Assembly: GCA_910575695.1 (NCBI GenBank)
Contig: CAJTGJ010000017.1
Location: 1 to 64,000, forward strand
Direction: 5' to 3'
Length of the DNA: 64,000 nucleotides
Origin: Oscillospiraceae bacterium
GTDB taxonomy: Bacteria > Bacillota > Clostridia > Oscillospirales > Oscillospiraceae
How positions within the stretch are numbered: the first letter of the stretch is position 1; each line of letters begins with the position of its first letter. This document shows, in pieces, positions 1 to 7,838 of the stretch. Position numbers and translations under genes: made by a program. Below the pieces are notes generated by a model, which worked only from the letters and a program-made list of their open reading frames with translations, did no database searches and had not been told where the DNA came from.

Positions 1-555
1 AATCTCCCCGCCGAAAAGACGCTGGACTCCTTTGACTTCGGCTTCCAGCGCAGCGTTTCCAGGGAGCAGATGCTCCGCCTGTCCGATATGACCTGGGTGG
101 AGCGGGCCTTTAATATCTGCTTCCTCGGTCCGCCCGGTGTGGGCAAGACCCACCTCGCTCTCTCCCTGACCGTCCAGGGCCTTGACCTGGGATACTCCGT
201 GGCCTTTGAGACCCTGGACAATCTCATGACTATTCTCAAGACCGCTGAAATCTCCAGCGCCAGCAAGCGCCGCCTCAAGTATCTCCACAAAGCCGCCCTC
301 GTGGTGGTGGACGAGGTGGGCTTCATGCCCCTCTCACCCGCCGAGGCCAATCTCTTCTTTGGCTTCATCTCCGCCATGAGTGAGAGAACGTCGCTGATTA
401 TTACTTCCAACAAGGGGTTTGACGAGTGGGCCGACTTCCTCGGCGACGCCACCATTACCACCGCTATCCTTGACCGCCTCATCCACCGCTGCGAGATTAT
501 TAACATGTCCGGCTCCAGCTACAGGCTGGAGCACCACCAGTCCATTATTAACTAA
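1..555 (+). CDS. istB: IS21 family helper ATPase IstB (5' part missing)
   Basis: IstB is the AAA+ ATPase that assists the IstA transposase in choosing and joining target DNA. The open frame runs from the first base of the window, so the true start is upstream; the visible 184 residues begin with the typical [12 protein letters not shown] segment before the ATPase core. Walker A is [11 protein letters not shown] (about residue 43 of the visible part) and Walker B is [10 protein letters not shown], with a sensor-1 type IITSNKGF further on. The reading frame is intact to the stop at 553-555, so the element may be complete and active. An ATG at 70 is internal and not the likely start. Confidence 0.92.
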   Translation, partial: NLPAEKTLDSFDFGFQRSVSREQMLRLSDMTWVERAFNICFLGPPGVGKTHLALSLTVQGLDLGYSVAFETLDNLMTILKTAEISSASKRRLKYLHKAALVVVDEVGFMPLSPAEANLFFGFISAMSERTSLIITSNKGFDEWADFLGDATITTAILDRLIHRCEIINMSGSSYRLEHHQSIIN

Positions 556-563
556 CTTTTCCG

Positions 564-615
564 CTGGTATACTTTGTGGCGAAACCCCTCCCCAAAACTG
601 GTATACTTTGTGGCG
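564..615 (+). repeat. Two direct repeats at the IS21 right end
   Basis: The 18-mer CTGGTATACTTTGTGGCG occurs at 564-581 and again at 598-615, a period of 34 bases. Spaced copies like these are the expected transposase-binding repeats of an IS21-type terminus. The matching left-end copies would lie outside the window. Confidence 0.75.
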
Positions 616-641
616 TAATTTGGCCCTTTTTACTTGACTGC

Positions 642-1487
642 TTACAACTCCTTCACCGCGCCGGCGGTCAGGCCGCCGACGATGTACTTCTGGAGGAAGA
701 TGAACATCAGCACCACCGGCAGTACCAGGATGGAGCCGTAGGCCATGATGGCGTTCCAGCGGGTGCCGTAGGCGTTCTGGAACTTGAAAATGTTTGCCGT
801 CAGGGGCCGCAGCTCGGGCTGGACGTTGAAGGTCTGGGAGAAAACCAGATCGTTCCAGCCGTTCAGGAAGGAGATGACCATGATGGTGATGATACCGGTT
901 TTGACGGCGGGGATCATCACCTGCATAAACGCCCGGACGGTGCCGCAGCCGTCCAGCCGCGCCGCCTCGTCCAGCGCCACGGGGACGCTCTTGAAGTAGG
1001 GCCGCAGGGTGACCACGCAGAAAGCGATGGAGCCGCAGGCGATGGCCATGGGCGCGGCGAAATGGTTGCCCAGCAGGCCCAGCTTGTTGAAGATCAGGTA
1101 CAGCGGGGTGAGGGTCAGGGACGCGGGGAGCATCTGGGACACCAGGAACACCAGCAGAAACAGGTTGGTGGTCTTGACCCGGCAGCGGCCCATGCCGTAG
1201 GCGGCGGGTATGCCCAGCAGAAACGTGATGCCCATGGTGAGCAGCGCGTTCAGGAAGCTGTTGACCAGGGAGTTCACAAATTCCCGGTCCTGGAGGTTGG
1301 CCAGCCACGGGTCAATGGTGAACTCGTGGGGGAAGTAGGTCAGCACCCTGCCGAAGGTCTCCGCGTCGGACTTGAAGGAGATCTGAAGCAGCCAGTAAAT
1401 GGGGAACAGGAACACAAAGCCGATGATAATGGCGATGATGGAGTTGATGAGCTCCCGCCTCGACTCTTTGCTGTGCAGGAATTTCAT
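642..1487 (-). CDS. Carbohydrate ABC transporter permease, MalG type (CUT1)
   Basis: Second inner-membrane subunit of a sugar importer. About six membrane segments are visible, starting with an N-terminal INSIIAIIIGFVFLFPIYW helix. The EAA loop that docks the ATPase is ALDEAARLDGCG followed by FMQVMIPAVKTGI. I chose the ATG at 1487 because it sits ten bases after GGAGG; a TTG six bases upstream is only four bases from it. The gene follows the MalF-type permease by two bases. The C-terminus GLTAGAVKEL stops exactly where the IS21 end begins, so the last codons may be supplied by the insertion. No ATPase gene is adjacent; CUT1 systems often share one MsmK-type ATPase, which is inference here. 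Confidence 0.93.
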   Translation of the reverse strand: MKFLHSKESRRELINSIIAIIIGFVFLFPIYWLLQISFKSDAETFGRVLTYFPHEFTIDPWLANLQDREFVNSLVNSFLNALLTMGITFLLGIPAAYGMGRCRVKTTNLFLLVFLVSQMLPASLTLTPLYLIFNKLGLLGNHFAAPMAIACGSIAFCVVTLRPYFKSVPVALDEAARLDGCGTVRAFMQVMIPAVKTGIITIMVISFLNGWNDLVFSQTFNVQPELRPLTANIFKFQNAYGTRWNAIMAYGSILVLPVVLMFIFLQKYIVGGLTAGAVKEL

Positions 1488-1489
1488 AC

Positions 1490-2383
1490 TCAATCATCCT
1501 CCTTCATAATCATGCGGAGATAGAACACACCGATGATGAGCAGGAACACAAACAGGACCATGGCGCAGGCGGAGCCCTCGGAGAACTTGAACTGGGTGAA
1601 GGACAGCATATACGCGTAGGTGCCCAGCACATCCGTGGAATTCAGCGGCCCGCCGGAGGTCATGATATACATCAGGTCGAAGGCCTTGAAGGTGTAGATG
1701 AAGCCCAGCATCAGCACGGCCATGATGGAGCCCTTCAGCAGGGGGAGGGTGATGTAGAAGAATTTCTCGAACCAGTTGGCCCCGTCGATGGAGGCGCTCT
1801 CGTAGACGTCATTGGACACGTTGCCCAGGCCGGAGATCAGCAGGAGCATATTAAAGGGAATGCCCACCCAGCAGTTCATCAGGATGACGGAGAACAGGGC
1901 GATGGAGGAATCCACCAGCCACTCCGGGCCGGAGACGCCGATCTTGCCCAGCAGGTCGTTGATGAGGCCGGTGTTGGCGAAAATGTTCTTGCCCAGCAGG
2001 CCGGTGACCGCCATGGGCATCATGTAGCTGACCAGGATGGCGCCGCGGATGGGGCCGGACAGGCGGAACTTCTGGTAGAAGAACAGGGCGAAGGCGAAGC
2101 CGATGGTGAACTGGATCACCAGGCAGACGATGGTGTAAATAAAGGTGTTCCGCAGGACCAGCAGAAAAGTGGGGTCCTTGAACAGGTTGATGTAGTTGGT
2201 AAAGCCGATGAAGTCGGCGGTCCCCTTGGTCAGGTTCCGGACGGTGACGTTTTGCAGGCTCAGAATGATATTGTATACAAGGGGGTATCCCATCACGACC
2301 ACAATGTAGATAAAGGCCGGCAGGACAAACAGGTACGCTTCCATGGTCTTTCTTTTTTGCAGTGAAAATGACTTGCTCTCCAA
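1490..2383 (-). CDS. Carbohydrate ABC transporter permease, MalF type (CUT1)
   Basis: First permease subunit of the sugar importer, about 297 residues with six predicted membrane helices; the first is EAYLFVLPAFIYIVVVMGYP. The EAA loop reads YESASIDGANWFEKF followed by YITLPLLKGSI. The start was set at TTG 2383 because a perfect GGAGGT lies six bases upstream of it; an in-frame ATG at 2410 would place that ribosome binding site inside the gene. It is transcribed after the binding-protein gene, separated from it by a hairpin, and the stop is two bases before the next permease. The substrate cannot be read from sequence. Confidence 0.92.
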   Translation of the reverse strand: MESKSFSLQKRKTMEAYLFVLPAFIYIVVVMGYPLVYNIILSLQNVTVRNLTKGTADFIGFTNYINLFKDPTFLLVLRNTFIYTIVCLVIQFTIGFAFALFFYQKFRLSGPIRGAILVSYMMPMAVTGLLGKNIFANTGLINDLLGKIGVSGPEWLVDSSIALFSVILMNCWVGIPFNMLLLISGLGNVSNDVYESASIDGANWFEKFFYITLPLLKGSIMAVLMLGFIYTFKAFDLMYIMTSGGPLNSTDVLGTYAYMLSFTQFKFSEGSACAMVLFVFLLIIGVFYLRMIMKEDD

Positions 2384-2446
2384 AAAAATACCTCCTTTTC
2401 GGGCTGGCACACTCTCTTAAACTCGATACGACGCGGGAAAACAACG

Positions 2447-2477
2447 GGAGCGGCCAGCCAGAACAGCTGGCCGCTCC
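2447..2477 (-). terminator. Hairpin between binding-protein and permease genes
   Basis: A 12-bp perfect stem GGAGCGGCCAGC / GCTGGCCGCTCC with a 7-base loop lies just after the binding-protein stop. The following bases on the minus strand are only partly T-rich. Such hairpins commonly protect the abundant binding-protein mRNA or reduce read-through into the permeases. Confidence 0.6.
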
Positions 2478-2533
2478 TCAACAAGGGTCAGTCAGAAGCT
2501 AATGCCTGTAAATCGGATGGGCCGGAATCCCGC

Positions 2534-3881
2534 TCAGTCCAGCTGGTGGGTGTCGGGGAGGGGATTGGCGGACACGATGGGCTCGATGGTGGCCGCTGCG
2601 GCGGCCAGGGCGTCGGCGGGGTCGGCGCCGTCCACGAAGGCGGACTGAGCGGCGGTGTAGATCGCGGTGGAGATGGAGGGCCACTCAGCGTGAGGACCGC
2701 GGGCCAGGGCGTAGTTCATCTCGTCCTGGAACACGGCAAAGTTCTCCTGCTCATACGGATAGGAGGGGGTGGAATCGCTGCGGATGGGAATCTTGCTGGC
2801 CTGCTCGGCCCAGCGGGTCTGGTTCTCGGCGGACATGAACCAGGTCAGGAAGTCCACGCAGGCGTCCACGTCGGCGGCGCCGGTGCACACGCCCAGGTTC
2901 TCACCGCCGATGGTGGAGGTGGATGTGCCCTCGTCGCCGGTGGGCAGCAGGACGACCTTATAGTTGAACTTCTCGCTCAGGTTGTTCTCGTCGAAGTTGA
3001 ACAGGTGCCAGGTGCCCGCCTCGAACATGGCGCACTTGCCGGCCATGAACTGGTTCATGGCGTCGCTCTGGGTCCAGTTCACCACTTCCTTGCTCATGTA
3101 GCCGTTCTTCACCAGGTCGGCCAGCACGCTCAGGCCATGGACGGAGGACTCGGCGGTCAGCTCATCCACGTTGACGCTCTTGCCGTTGTAGGTGGAGCGC
3201 AGCCAGGGCAGGAGCTGGAAGGTGCCCTCCTCGTTGGAGACGCAGCACATGGCGTAGCCGTAGATGCCCTCGGCGGTGTTGGTGGTGGCGGCGCACATCT
3301 CCACGAACTCATCCAGGCTGGTGGGGGCGTGGTCGAAGCCCGCCTCGGCCAGCATATCCATGTTGCAGGCCAGCGCCAGGCAGTTGGTGTTCTGGGGCAG
3401 GCCGTAGTACTTGCCGTCCGCGTCCTGGGTGGAGCTCAGAGGGCCGGGATAGACCTTGTCCAGCTCGCCCCAGGCCTCCAGCTGGCTGGTGATGTCCTCA
3501 AAGACGCCCAGCTCCACGTAAGAGGCCATATCAGGGGAATCCACCATGCCAATGTCGGGCAGCTGGCCGGACAGCGCACCCACGGTGTACTGGTTCATCA
3601 GCTCGTCACGGGACATGAAGGTGGCGGTGATGTGGATGTCGCTTTGCAGCTCGTTGTACTCCGCGATCATCTCCTCCAGCAGGGGGCCTTCGTTCTCAAA
3701 GTAGTGCCACAGGGAGATCTCGGTGGCATTGCCGCTGCCGGGCTCGCTGCTGCCGGGTTCGTTGGCATCGCTGCTGCCGGAGGGGGGGATCGGTGGCATC
3801 GCCAGCGTCACCGCCGCCGCCGCAGGCGGCCATAGACAGGCACATCATCAGCGCCAGCAGAAGGGCCAGGGTCTTTTTCAT
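2534..3881 (-). CDS. Sugar ABC transporter substrate-binding lipoprotein (frameshifted)
   Basis: Extracellular sugar-binding protein of the CUT1 importer. The N-terminus at 3881 is a lipoprotein signal, MKKTLALLLALMMCLSMAAC, with a lipobox ending at the cysteine and a good AAGGAGG upstream. About 30 codons later, in the low-complexity linker, a run of seven C (G at 3782-3788 on the plus strand) shifts the frame. With six C the frame joins DPP to SGSSDANEPGSSEPG and then runs unbroken for about 420 codons, with a normal extracellular SBP body (DISLWHYFENEG-like start, ETGTWHLFNF-like middle, DEMNYALARGP end). As written, the signal peptide and mature protein are in different frames. It could be a sequencing error, a real mutation or slippage-based switching. 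Everything else about the gene looks intact. Confidence 0.85.
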
Positions 3882-3978
3882 ACAATTTTCCTCCTTATTA
3901 AAATAGTGTGCGTGTGCGCGGCAAAAGGCTCCGTTCTTTTTCACAAGCCGGAAGACCATTTTCGCCTGGAATATGGAT

Positions 3979-4007
3979 ATAATAACACTTTTTTCTGGCC
4001 TTGCTAA
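3979..4007 (-). promoter_or_regulatory. Predicted promoter of the sugar transporter operon
   Basis: On the minus strand TTAGCA (4002-4007) and TATTAT (3979-3984) are separated by exactly 17 bases, about 100 bases before the binding-protein start. The 3882-4212 interval holds this promoter and the upstream terminator; no gene was seen in it. No clear AraC operator was identified. Confidence 0.55.
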
Positions 4008-4144
4008 CCGATATTTTTAATATGCCATCTATTTTGACAGGTAAATACTTTAAGATTTTTCCAAAATTTTAAGATAATTTCCAGTGCTTTTTCGGCAAAA
4101 CGCTCAGGAAGCCCTGTCTGCTCTGAAATATGTTCTGCGTTTTT

Positions 4145-4193
4145 GACAGAAACAGACGCCCCGCCGCTGGTCTCGACAGCGGCGGAACGTCTG
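4145..4193 (-). terminator. Intrinsic terminator after the sensor/AraC fusion gene
   Basis: On the minus strand a stem of CAGACG plus CCGCCGCT with its complement is followed by TTTCTGTC. It lies about 20 bases after the stop at 4213 and separates this gene from the transporter operon. Confidence 0.7.
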
Positions 4194-4212
4194 GAGGGGG
4201 AAATTCTTTGGA

Positions 4213-6003
4213 TCAATTCCCATACTCGCTGAGATATTCGGAGGGACTCATCCCCGTGATTTTCCGGAACACCTGGTTGAAGTATTTGGCGTCGGAAAAC
4301 CCAACGGCGTAGGGCGCCTCCCGCTTGTCACAGCTCCCGGTGCGGTACAGCTCCTTGGCCCGCTCGATCCGGTAGCGGCGCAGGAAGGCGGAAAAGGGCT
4401 CCCGCACGTTTTTGGAGAAGAGGTAGCTGAAATATTCCGGGCTGATGCCCAGCTCCTCGGCCAGCTCCCGCTGATTGATCTTTCCCGCGTAGCGGGCCTG
4501 GATCATGTCCAGCGCCCGGAGGATCAGGGGGTGGGCGTCGGGGTACTTCTCCCGCAGCTCCACCGCCTTTGGCACGGAATAGCTGCGCTTCCCCTGGATG
4601 CGGCGCTCCACCCGGGCCAGGGCGTTGACCACGTCCGCCCGGGTGATGGGCTTCAGGATGTACTCCGCCACGTCCAGCAGGATGGACTGCTGGATCGCCC
4701 GCTCCACCCTGGGGGACATCCCGCAGCCGTTGTCCCGGATCTCGATCCGGAAGCGGTCCTGCTCCGGGCGTCCGGTGATCCGGATCATCCCGCCGGATTC
4801 CATGTTCTCAAATCCGTGGAGGATGGAGTTTTCCACAAAGGGCTGGAGCACCAGCTTGCAGCAGGGCCACTCCCGGTATTCCTCCGGGTTGTACTGCTCG
4901 GCCAGCTGCCAGATCTCATGGGTGCCCTGGACCTGGATCTTGTGGTTGGGCTTGCCGGAGCGGATCTCGTTCATGGCGGAGCCGATGATGCCGATGGGGC
5001 GGAGTATGTGGTGCATCAGCAGGTTCCAGACCGCGCCGCAGACAATGAGCATGAGGATGTAGATGACCACGCCCTGGTTGTACATCCGGTTCACGTTGTC
5101 GTGGAGGCTGGCGGTGTCGATGGCGATGTGGGCGTCCCAGTCGAAGCAGCTCAGGGGCTGGACCAGGAAAACGCTCCCGCCCTGGCTGAGGTACTCGTTC
5201 TCGTCGGTGCCGATGAGCTCCTTCCGCTCATGGTAGATGATGGTGGCGTCCCTGTCGGTGAGGTAGCCGCAGGCGTAGTTCTGGCGGCCTCCGGCCAGGG
5301 CCCCGGACCGCACAAGGCCGCTGAGGTGGAAGGAGACCACCACCACCGCGTTGACATTCTGGAGGCTGGAGGCCTTGCCCAGCAGGGGCAGGGCGATGTG
5401 GAACATCTGCATATCGGGGAAATCCTGATGAAAGGCCGGGGCGGTGGTGACCACGTACCGCCCGATCATATCGTCAAACATCCGGGCGTACACGTCGCTG
5501 TAGATCCGGTCGACGGCGGATTCCTCCTCGTCCGCCCACAGGCCGGGGTGGTAGGTCACCGCCCAGTTCCGCCCGTACTCCTGGAGCAGTCCGTCCTGGG
5601 TGAATATCGCGATGTTCACGATGTCGGAGGAGTAGTAGCTCATTTCGCTGAGCTTGGAGGAAAGGGTCATCAGGCTGCGCACCCGCTGGTCGGCGCTGCT
5701 GTCCAGGGCGTATTCCACGATATAGCGCAGATCCTGGTTGACCGCGATCTCGTTGCTGGCGCTCAGGGCGCTGTTGAGCTGTACGTTCAGGTTGACGGCG
5801 GCGGTGGACAGCAGGGCGTTTTCCGTCTGCCAGGTCTCGTCGATCAGGTAATTGAGGTACTGGTTTTTCAGGTAATTCTGAAAAATCAGGGCGGCCAGCA
5901 GGAAGATCACCAGCATCGTGCCGATGAGGGAAACCCAGATGTGTGACTTCACATATTGCAGAAATTCCTTCCGTGTCCTTGACGCCTGTTGAGCAAGCCG
6001 CAT
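4213..6003 (-). CDS. Membrane sensor fused to AraC DNA-binding domain (collapsed YesM-YesN pair)
   Basis: About 596 residues. Order: short cytosolic N-terminus, membrane helix (WVSLIGTMLVIFLLAALIF), a large extracellular sensor region of the YesM type (about residues 45-290), a second helix (VVIYILMLIVCGAVW), HAMP, part of a HATPase domain with N-box FVENSILHG and G1 box DNGCGMS, the end of a receiver domain (VAEYILKPITRADVV) and a C-terminal AraC HTH (GFSDAKYFNQVFRKITGMSP). The phospho-acceptor segment with the QxNPHFLYN motif is absent; HAMP runs from AEQYN straight into PEEYREW near 4888. The rest of HATPase, the histidine-kinase G2 box and the receiver Asp are also absent, with a second junction near 4695. 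So it cannot be a normal two-component pair. It precedes the sugar transporter, as YesMN pairs usually do. The second HTH is slightly unusual (SCDKREAPYAV). The ATG at 6003 fits GGAGGA; a GTG 15 bases upstream overlaps it. Assembly collapse is the main alternative. Confidence 0.8.
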   Translation of the reverse strand: MRLAQQASRTRKEFLQYVKSHIWVSLIGTMLVIFLLAALIFQNYLKNQYLNYLIDETWQTENALLSTAAVNLNVQLNSALSASNEIAVNQDLRYIVEYALDSSADQRVRSLMTLSSKLSEMSYYSSDIVNIAIFTQDGLLQEYGRNWAVTYHPGLWADEEESAVDRIYSDVYARMFDDMIGRYVVTTAPAFHQDFPDMQMFHIALPLLGKASSLQNVNAVVVVSFHLSGLVRSGALAGGRQNYACGYLTDRDATIIYHERKELIGTDENEYLSQGGSVFLVQPLSCFDWDAHIAIDTASLHDNVNRMYNQGVVIYILMLIVCGAVWNLLMHHILRPIGIIGSAMNEIRSGKPNHKIQVQGTHEIWQLAEQYNPEEYREWPCCKLVLQPFVENSILHGFENMESGGMIRITGRPEQDRFRIEIRDNGCGMSPRVERAIQQSILLDVAEYILKPITRADVVNALARVERRIQGKRSYSVPKAVELREKYPDAHPLILRALDMIQARYAGKINQRELAEELGISPEYFSYLFSKNVREPFSAFLRRYRIERAKELYRTGSCDKREAPYAVGFSDAKYFNQVFRKITGMSPSEYLSEYGN

Positions 6004-6049
6004 GACCGTATCCTCCACAGCAGCGAAACTGATATTGTTGTGTTATTTC

Positions 6050-6078
6050 AGTATATCACTTTTTTGAACACGCTTCAA
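6050..6078 (-). promoter_or_regulatory. Predicted promoter of the sensor/AraC fusion gene
   Basis: Minus-strand TTGAAG (6073-6078) and TATACT (6050-6055) with a 17-base spacer, about 45 bases before the start codon. Confidence 0.55.
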
Positions 6079-6161
6079 CAAAAAGCTGGGGCGTTCTTTG
6101 TTTCAGGGGGAAAACCATTTTGCGCGTCCGGAAGGGGCGGGCCGAACCCCCGCTTCCCCGC

Positions 6162-6191
6162 TTGACACCCGATGAAAGCCCGTGCTATAAT
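6162..6191 (+). promoter_or_regulatory. Consensus housekeeping promoter before the LysRS-like gene
   Basis: TTGACA (6162-6167) and TATAAT (6186-6191), both perfect, separated by 18 bases. Transcription should start near 6198 and immediately enter the hairpin at 6203-6238. Confidence 0.75.
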
Positions 6192-6202
6192 CCCCTCAAA
6201 AA

Positions 6203-6238
6203 GGCAGGACGCCCCGCCCGCCGGGGCATCGTCCTGCC
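6203..6238 (+). promoter_or_regulatory. Stable hairpin at the 5' end of the LysRS-like mRNA
   Basis: The 9-bp arms GGCAGGACG and CGTCCTGCC enclose an inner CCCCG/CGGGG stem. It starts only about five bases after the expected transcription start. On the plus strand it is followed by ATAAAAAAC and not by T, so it is not a plus-strand terminator; on the minus strand it is followed by TTTTT. A 5' stabilising hairpin or a regulatory element is possible. Confidence 0.5.
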
Positions 6239-6259
6239 ATAAAAAACGGGGTGCCGCTT

Positions 6260-7810
6260 ATGCTCACATGGGCCGAACAGATTGCGAAACAAGTCATTCA
6301 GCGCAGGCCGGACAAGGACGAATATGTCTGCGCCGCCTGCGTCAGCCCCTCCGGCCCGGTTCTGGCCGGAGACCTCCGCACCGCCGCCGTCAGCCACTTC
6401 GTGGTCCAGGCCCTGACGGGGCTGGGCAGGCGGGCAAAGCTTGTGCTCTGCCGGGAGGACCTGCCCTGGGGGGACGGGCCCAGCCCCTTCCACGCCCTGG
6501 GCATGGAGCCGGATTTCCGCTGTCAGGACCGCGGGGCGGCGGACTTTTTGGCCGCGGGCAGGAACGCCCCCTGTGAAACCGGCGGGGACGCGCCTCTGCT
6601 CCAGTCCTGCGAGGTCCCGGGCGTCCGGGGGAACGCCGGGACCCTGGCCGGGGAGTCCGGCCTGACCCTGGAGGGGCTTCTGGAAATCTATCAGCCCGAG
6701 GTGCTTTTGTGGCTGTGCGCCAAAAACGAGCCGGGGAAGGCCTTTGACTTCTGCCTGGACGACGGCTTCCTGCGGGCGTACGGCGAGTTCGACCGGATGC
6801 TGTCCCGGTACCTGGACGGTTCCGCCGACGATACGATGAAGAGTATCGTAGCGGCCAGCCTCACCGGCGGACGCCGGGTGGACCCCGTCCCCATGAGCCT
6901 GCTGGCGCAGATGGGCTGTGTGGTCGGCTTCGACATACCCCGCCTGGAGGCCGTTCTGGAGAAAAACGGCACGCCCTACACCCATGAGCAGTTCCGGGAC
7001 CGGCTGGACCGGGCCCGGCGCTGGCTGGACAGCTGTGCCCCCGAGCAGGTCTGTACCCTGCGCACCTGGCGGAACTGGGAGGCCTACAGCACCCTGACGG
7101 ACGAGCAGAAAGGGGAAATCGCCGCCCTCCACACCCATCTGCGGGACAACGAATACACCCTGGACGAGCTGAATGCCATGATCTACGCCGTGCCCCAGGA
7201 GGCGCGGGGCGTGGAGCTGGACGCCAGGGAGAAGAAAAAGGCCCAGGGCCCCTTCTTCCGGAACGTCTACCGCCTGCTGCTGGACCGGGAGCAGGGCCCC
7301 CGGCTGTACCTGTTCCTGGACGCGCTGGACAAGGGGGATTACCTGCCCCTGCTGGACTTCTCCCACCCCCGGACCCAGGAGGAGGCGGAGCTGGACGCCA
7401 AGGCCCGCGCCCCCGTCCCCGCGGAGGAGGAGCCGGAACCGGAGGCCGTGTGCGGCGACCCGGACCCGGTGGACGATTTCAAGCCGCCCATCAGCCTGGA
7501 CCACTTCAACACCATGGACCTGCGGGTGTGCAAAATCTTGAAATGCGAGGAGATCCGCAAGGCCCGCAGCAACTACAAGCTGACCCTGTTCGACGGCAAG
7601 GGGGAGCGGGTGATCGTCTCCAGCCTGAAGGGCCTCTACACGCCCCGCCAGCTGGAGGGCCGCAAGATCATCGTGGTGGCCAACCTGGAGCCGGTGCGGC
7701 TCACCGGGGTCACCAGCCAGGGGATGCTGGTGGCAGCCACCAACAACGCCTGCGGCTGCAAAGTGATTTTCGTGGATGATTCCGTGCCGGAGGGCACGCC
7801 CATCCGGTGA
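6260..7810 (+). CDS. Class I lysyl-tRNA synthetase paralogue with degenerate active site and C-terminal tRNA-binding domain
   Basis: About 516 residues. The first 65 resemble the start of class I LysRS (WAEQIAKQVIQRRPDK, then CVSPSGP). The HIGH signature position reads LAGD (residues 35-38) and the KMSKS position reads TLAGESG (128-134). The stretch between them is only about 90 residues, far shorter than in the family, so most of the Rossmann catalytic insert is gone. The following helical anticodon-binding part is well kept (YQPEVLLWLCAKNEPGKAFD). Residues about 410-516 form a Trbp111/EMAP-type OB fold (FNTMDLRVCKIL, GVTSQGMLVAATN). I infer a tRNA-binding protein without aminoacylation activity. 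The ATG at 6260 aligns with the family N-terminus; a GTG at 6251 is possible. It is 28 bases upstream of the GH3 gene and probably co-transcribed with it. Confidence 0.82.
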   Translation: MLTWAEQIAKQVIQRRPDKDEYVCAACVSPSGPVLAGDLRTAAVSHFVVQALTGLGRRAKLVLCREDLPWGDGPSPFHALGMEPDFRCQDRGAADFLAAGRNAPCETGGDAPLLQSCEVPGVRGNAGTLAGESGLTLEGLLEIYQPEVLLWLCAKNEPGKAFDFCLDDGFLRAYGEFDRMLSRYLDGSADDTMKSIVAASLTGGRRVDPVPMSLLAQMGCVVGFDIPRLEAVLEKNGTPYTHEQFRDRLDRARRWLDSCAPEQVCTLRTWRNWEAYSTLTDEQKGEIAALHTHLRDNEYTLDELNAMIYAVPQEARGVELDAREKKKAQGPFFRNVYRLLLDREQGPRLYLFLDALDKGDYLPLLDFSHPRTQEEAELDAKARAPVPAEEEPEPEAVCGDPDPVDDFKPPISLDHFNTMDLRVCKILKCEEIRKARSNYKLTLFDGKGERVIVSSLKGLYTPRQLEGRKIIVVANLEPVRLTGVTSQGMLVAATNNACGCKVIFVDDSVPEGTPIR

Positions 7811-7838
7811 TTACAGGACGTAATAAAGGAGAATGGCC

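Larger units (their letters stand above)
1..645 (+). mobile_element. Right-hand part of an IS21-family insertion sequence
   Basis: The window opens inside istB, and the bases after its stop carry two copies of an 18-base direct repeat. Multiple short terminal repeats beside istB are typical of IS21-type elements. The outer end is not certain; it must lie close to 636-645 because the permease stop codon on the other strand is at 642-644. The left end and istA would lie before the window. Confidence 0.7.

Noticed and set aside
4531-5946. A 471-codon plus-strand frame opposite the sensor/AraC gene
   Set aside because: The minus strand has clear sensor, HAMP, ATPase-fragment and AraC motifs; the plus frame has none.
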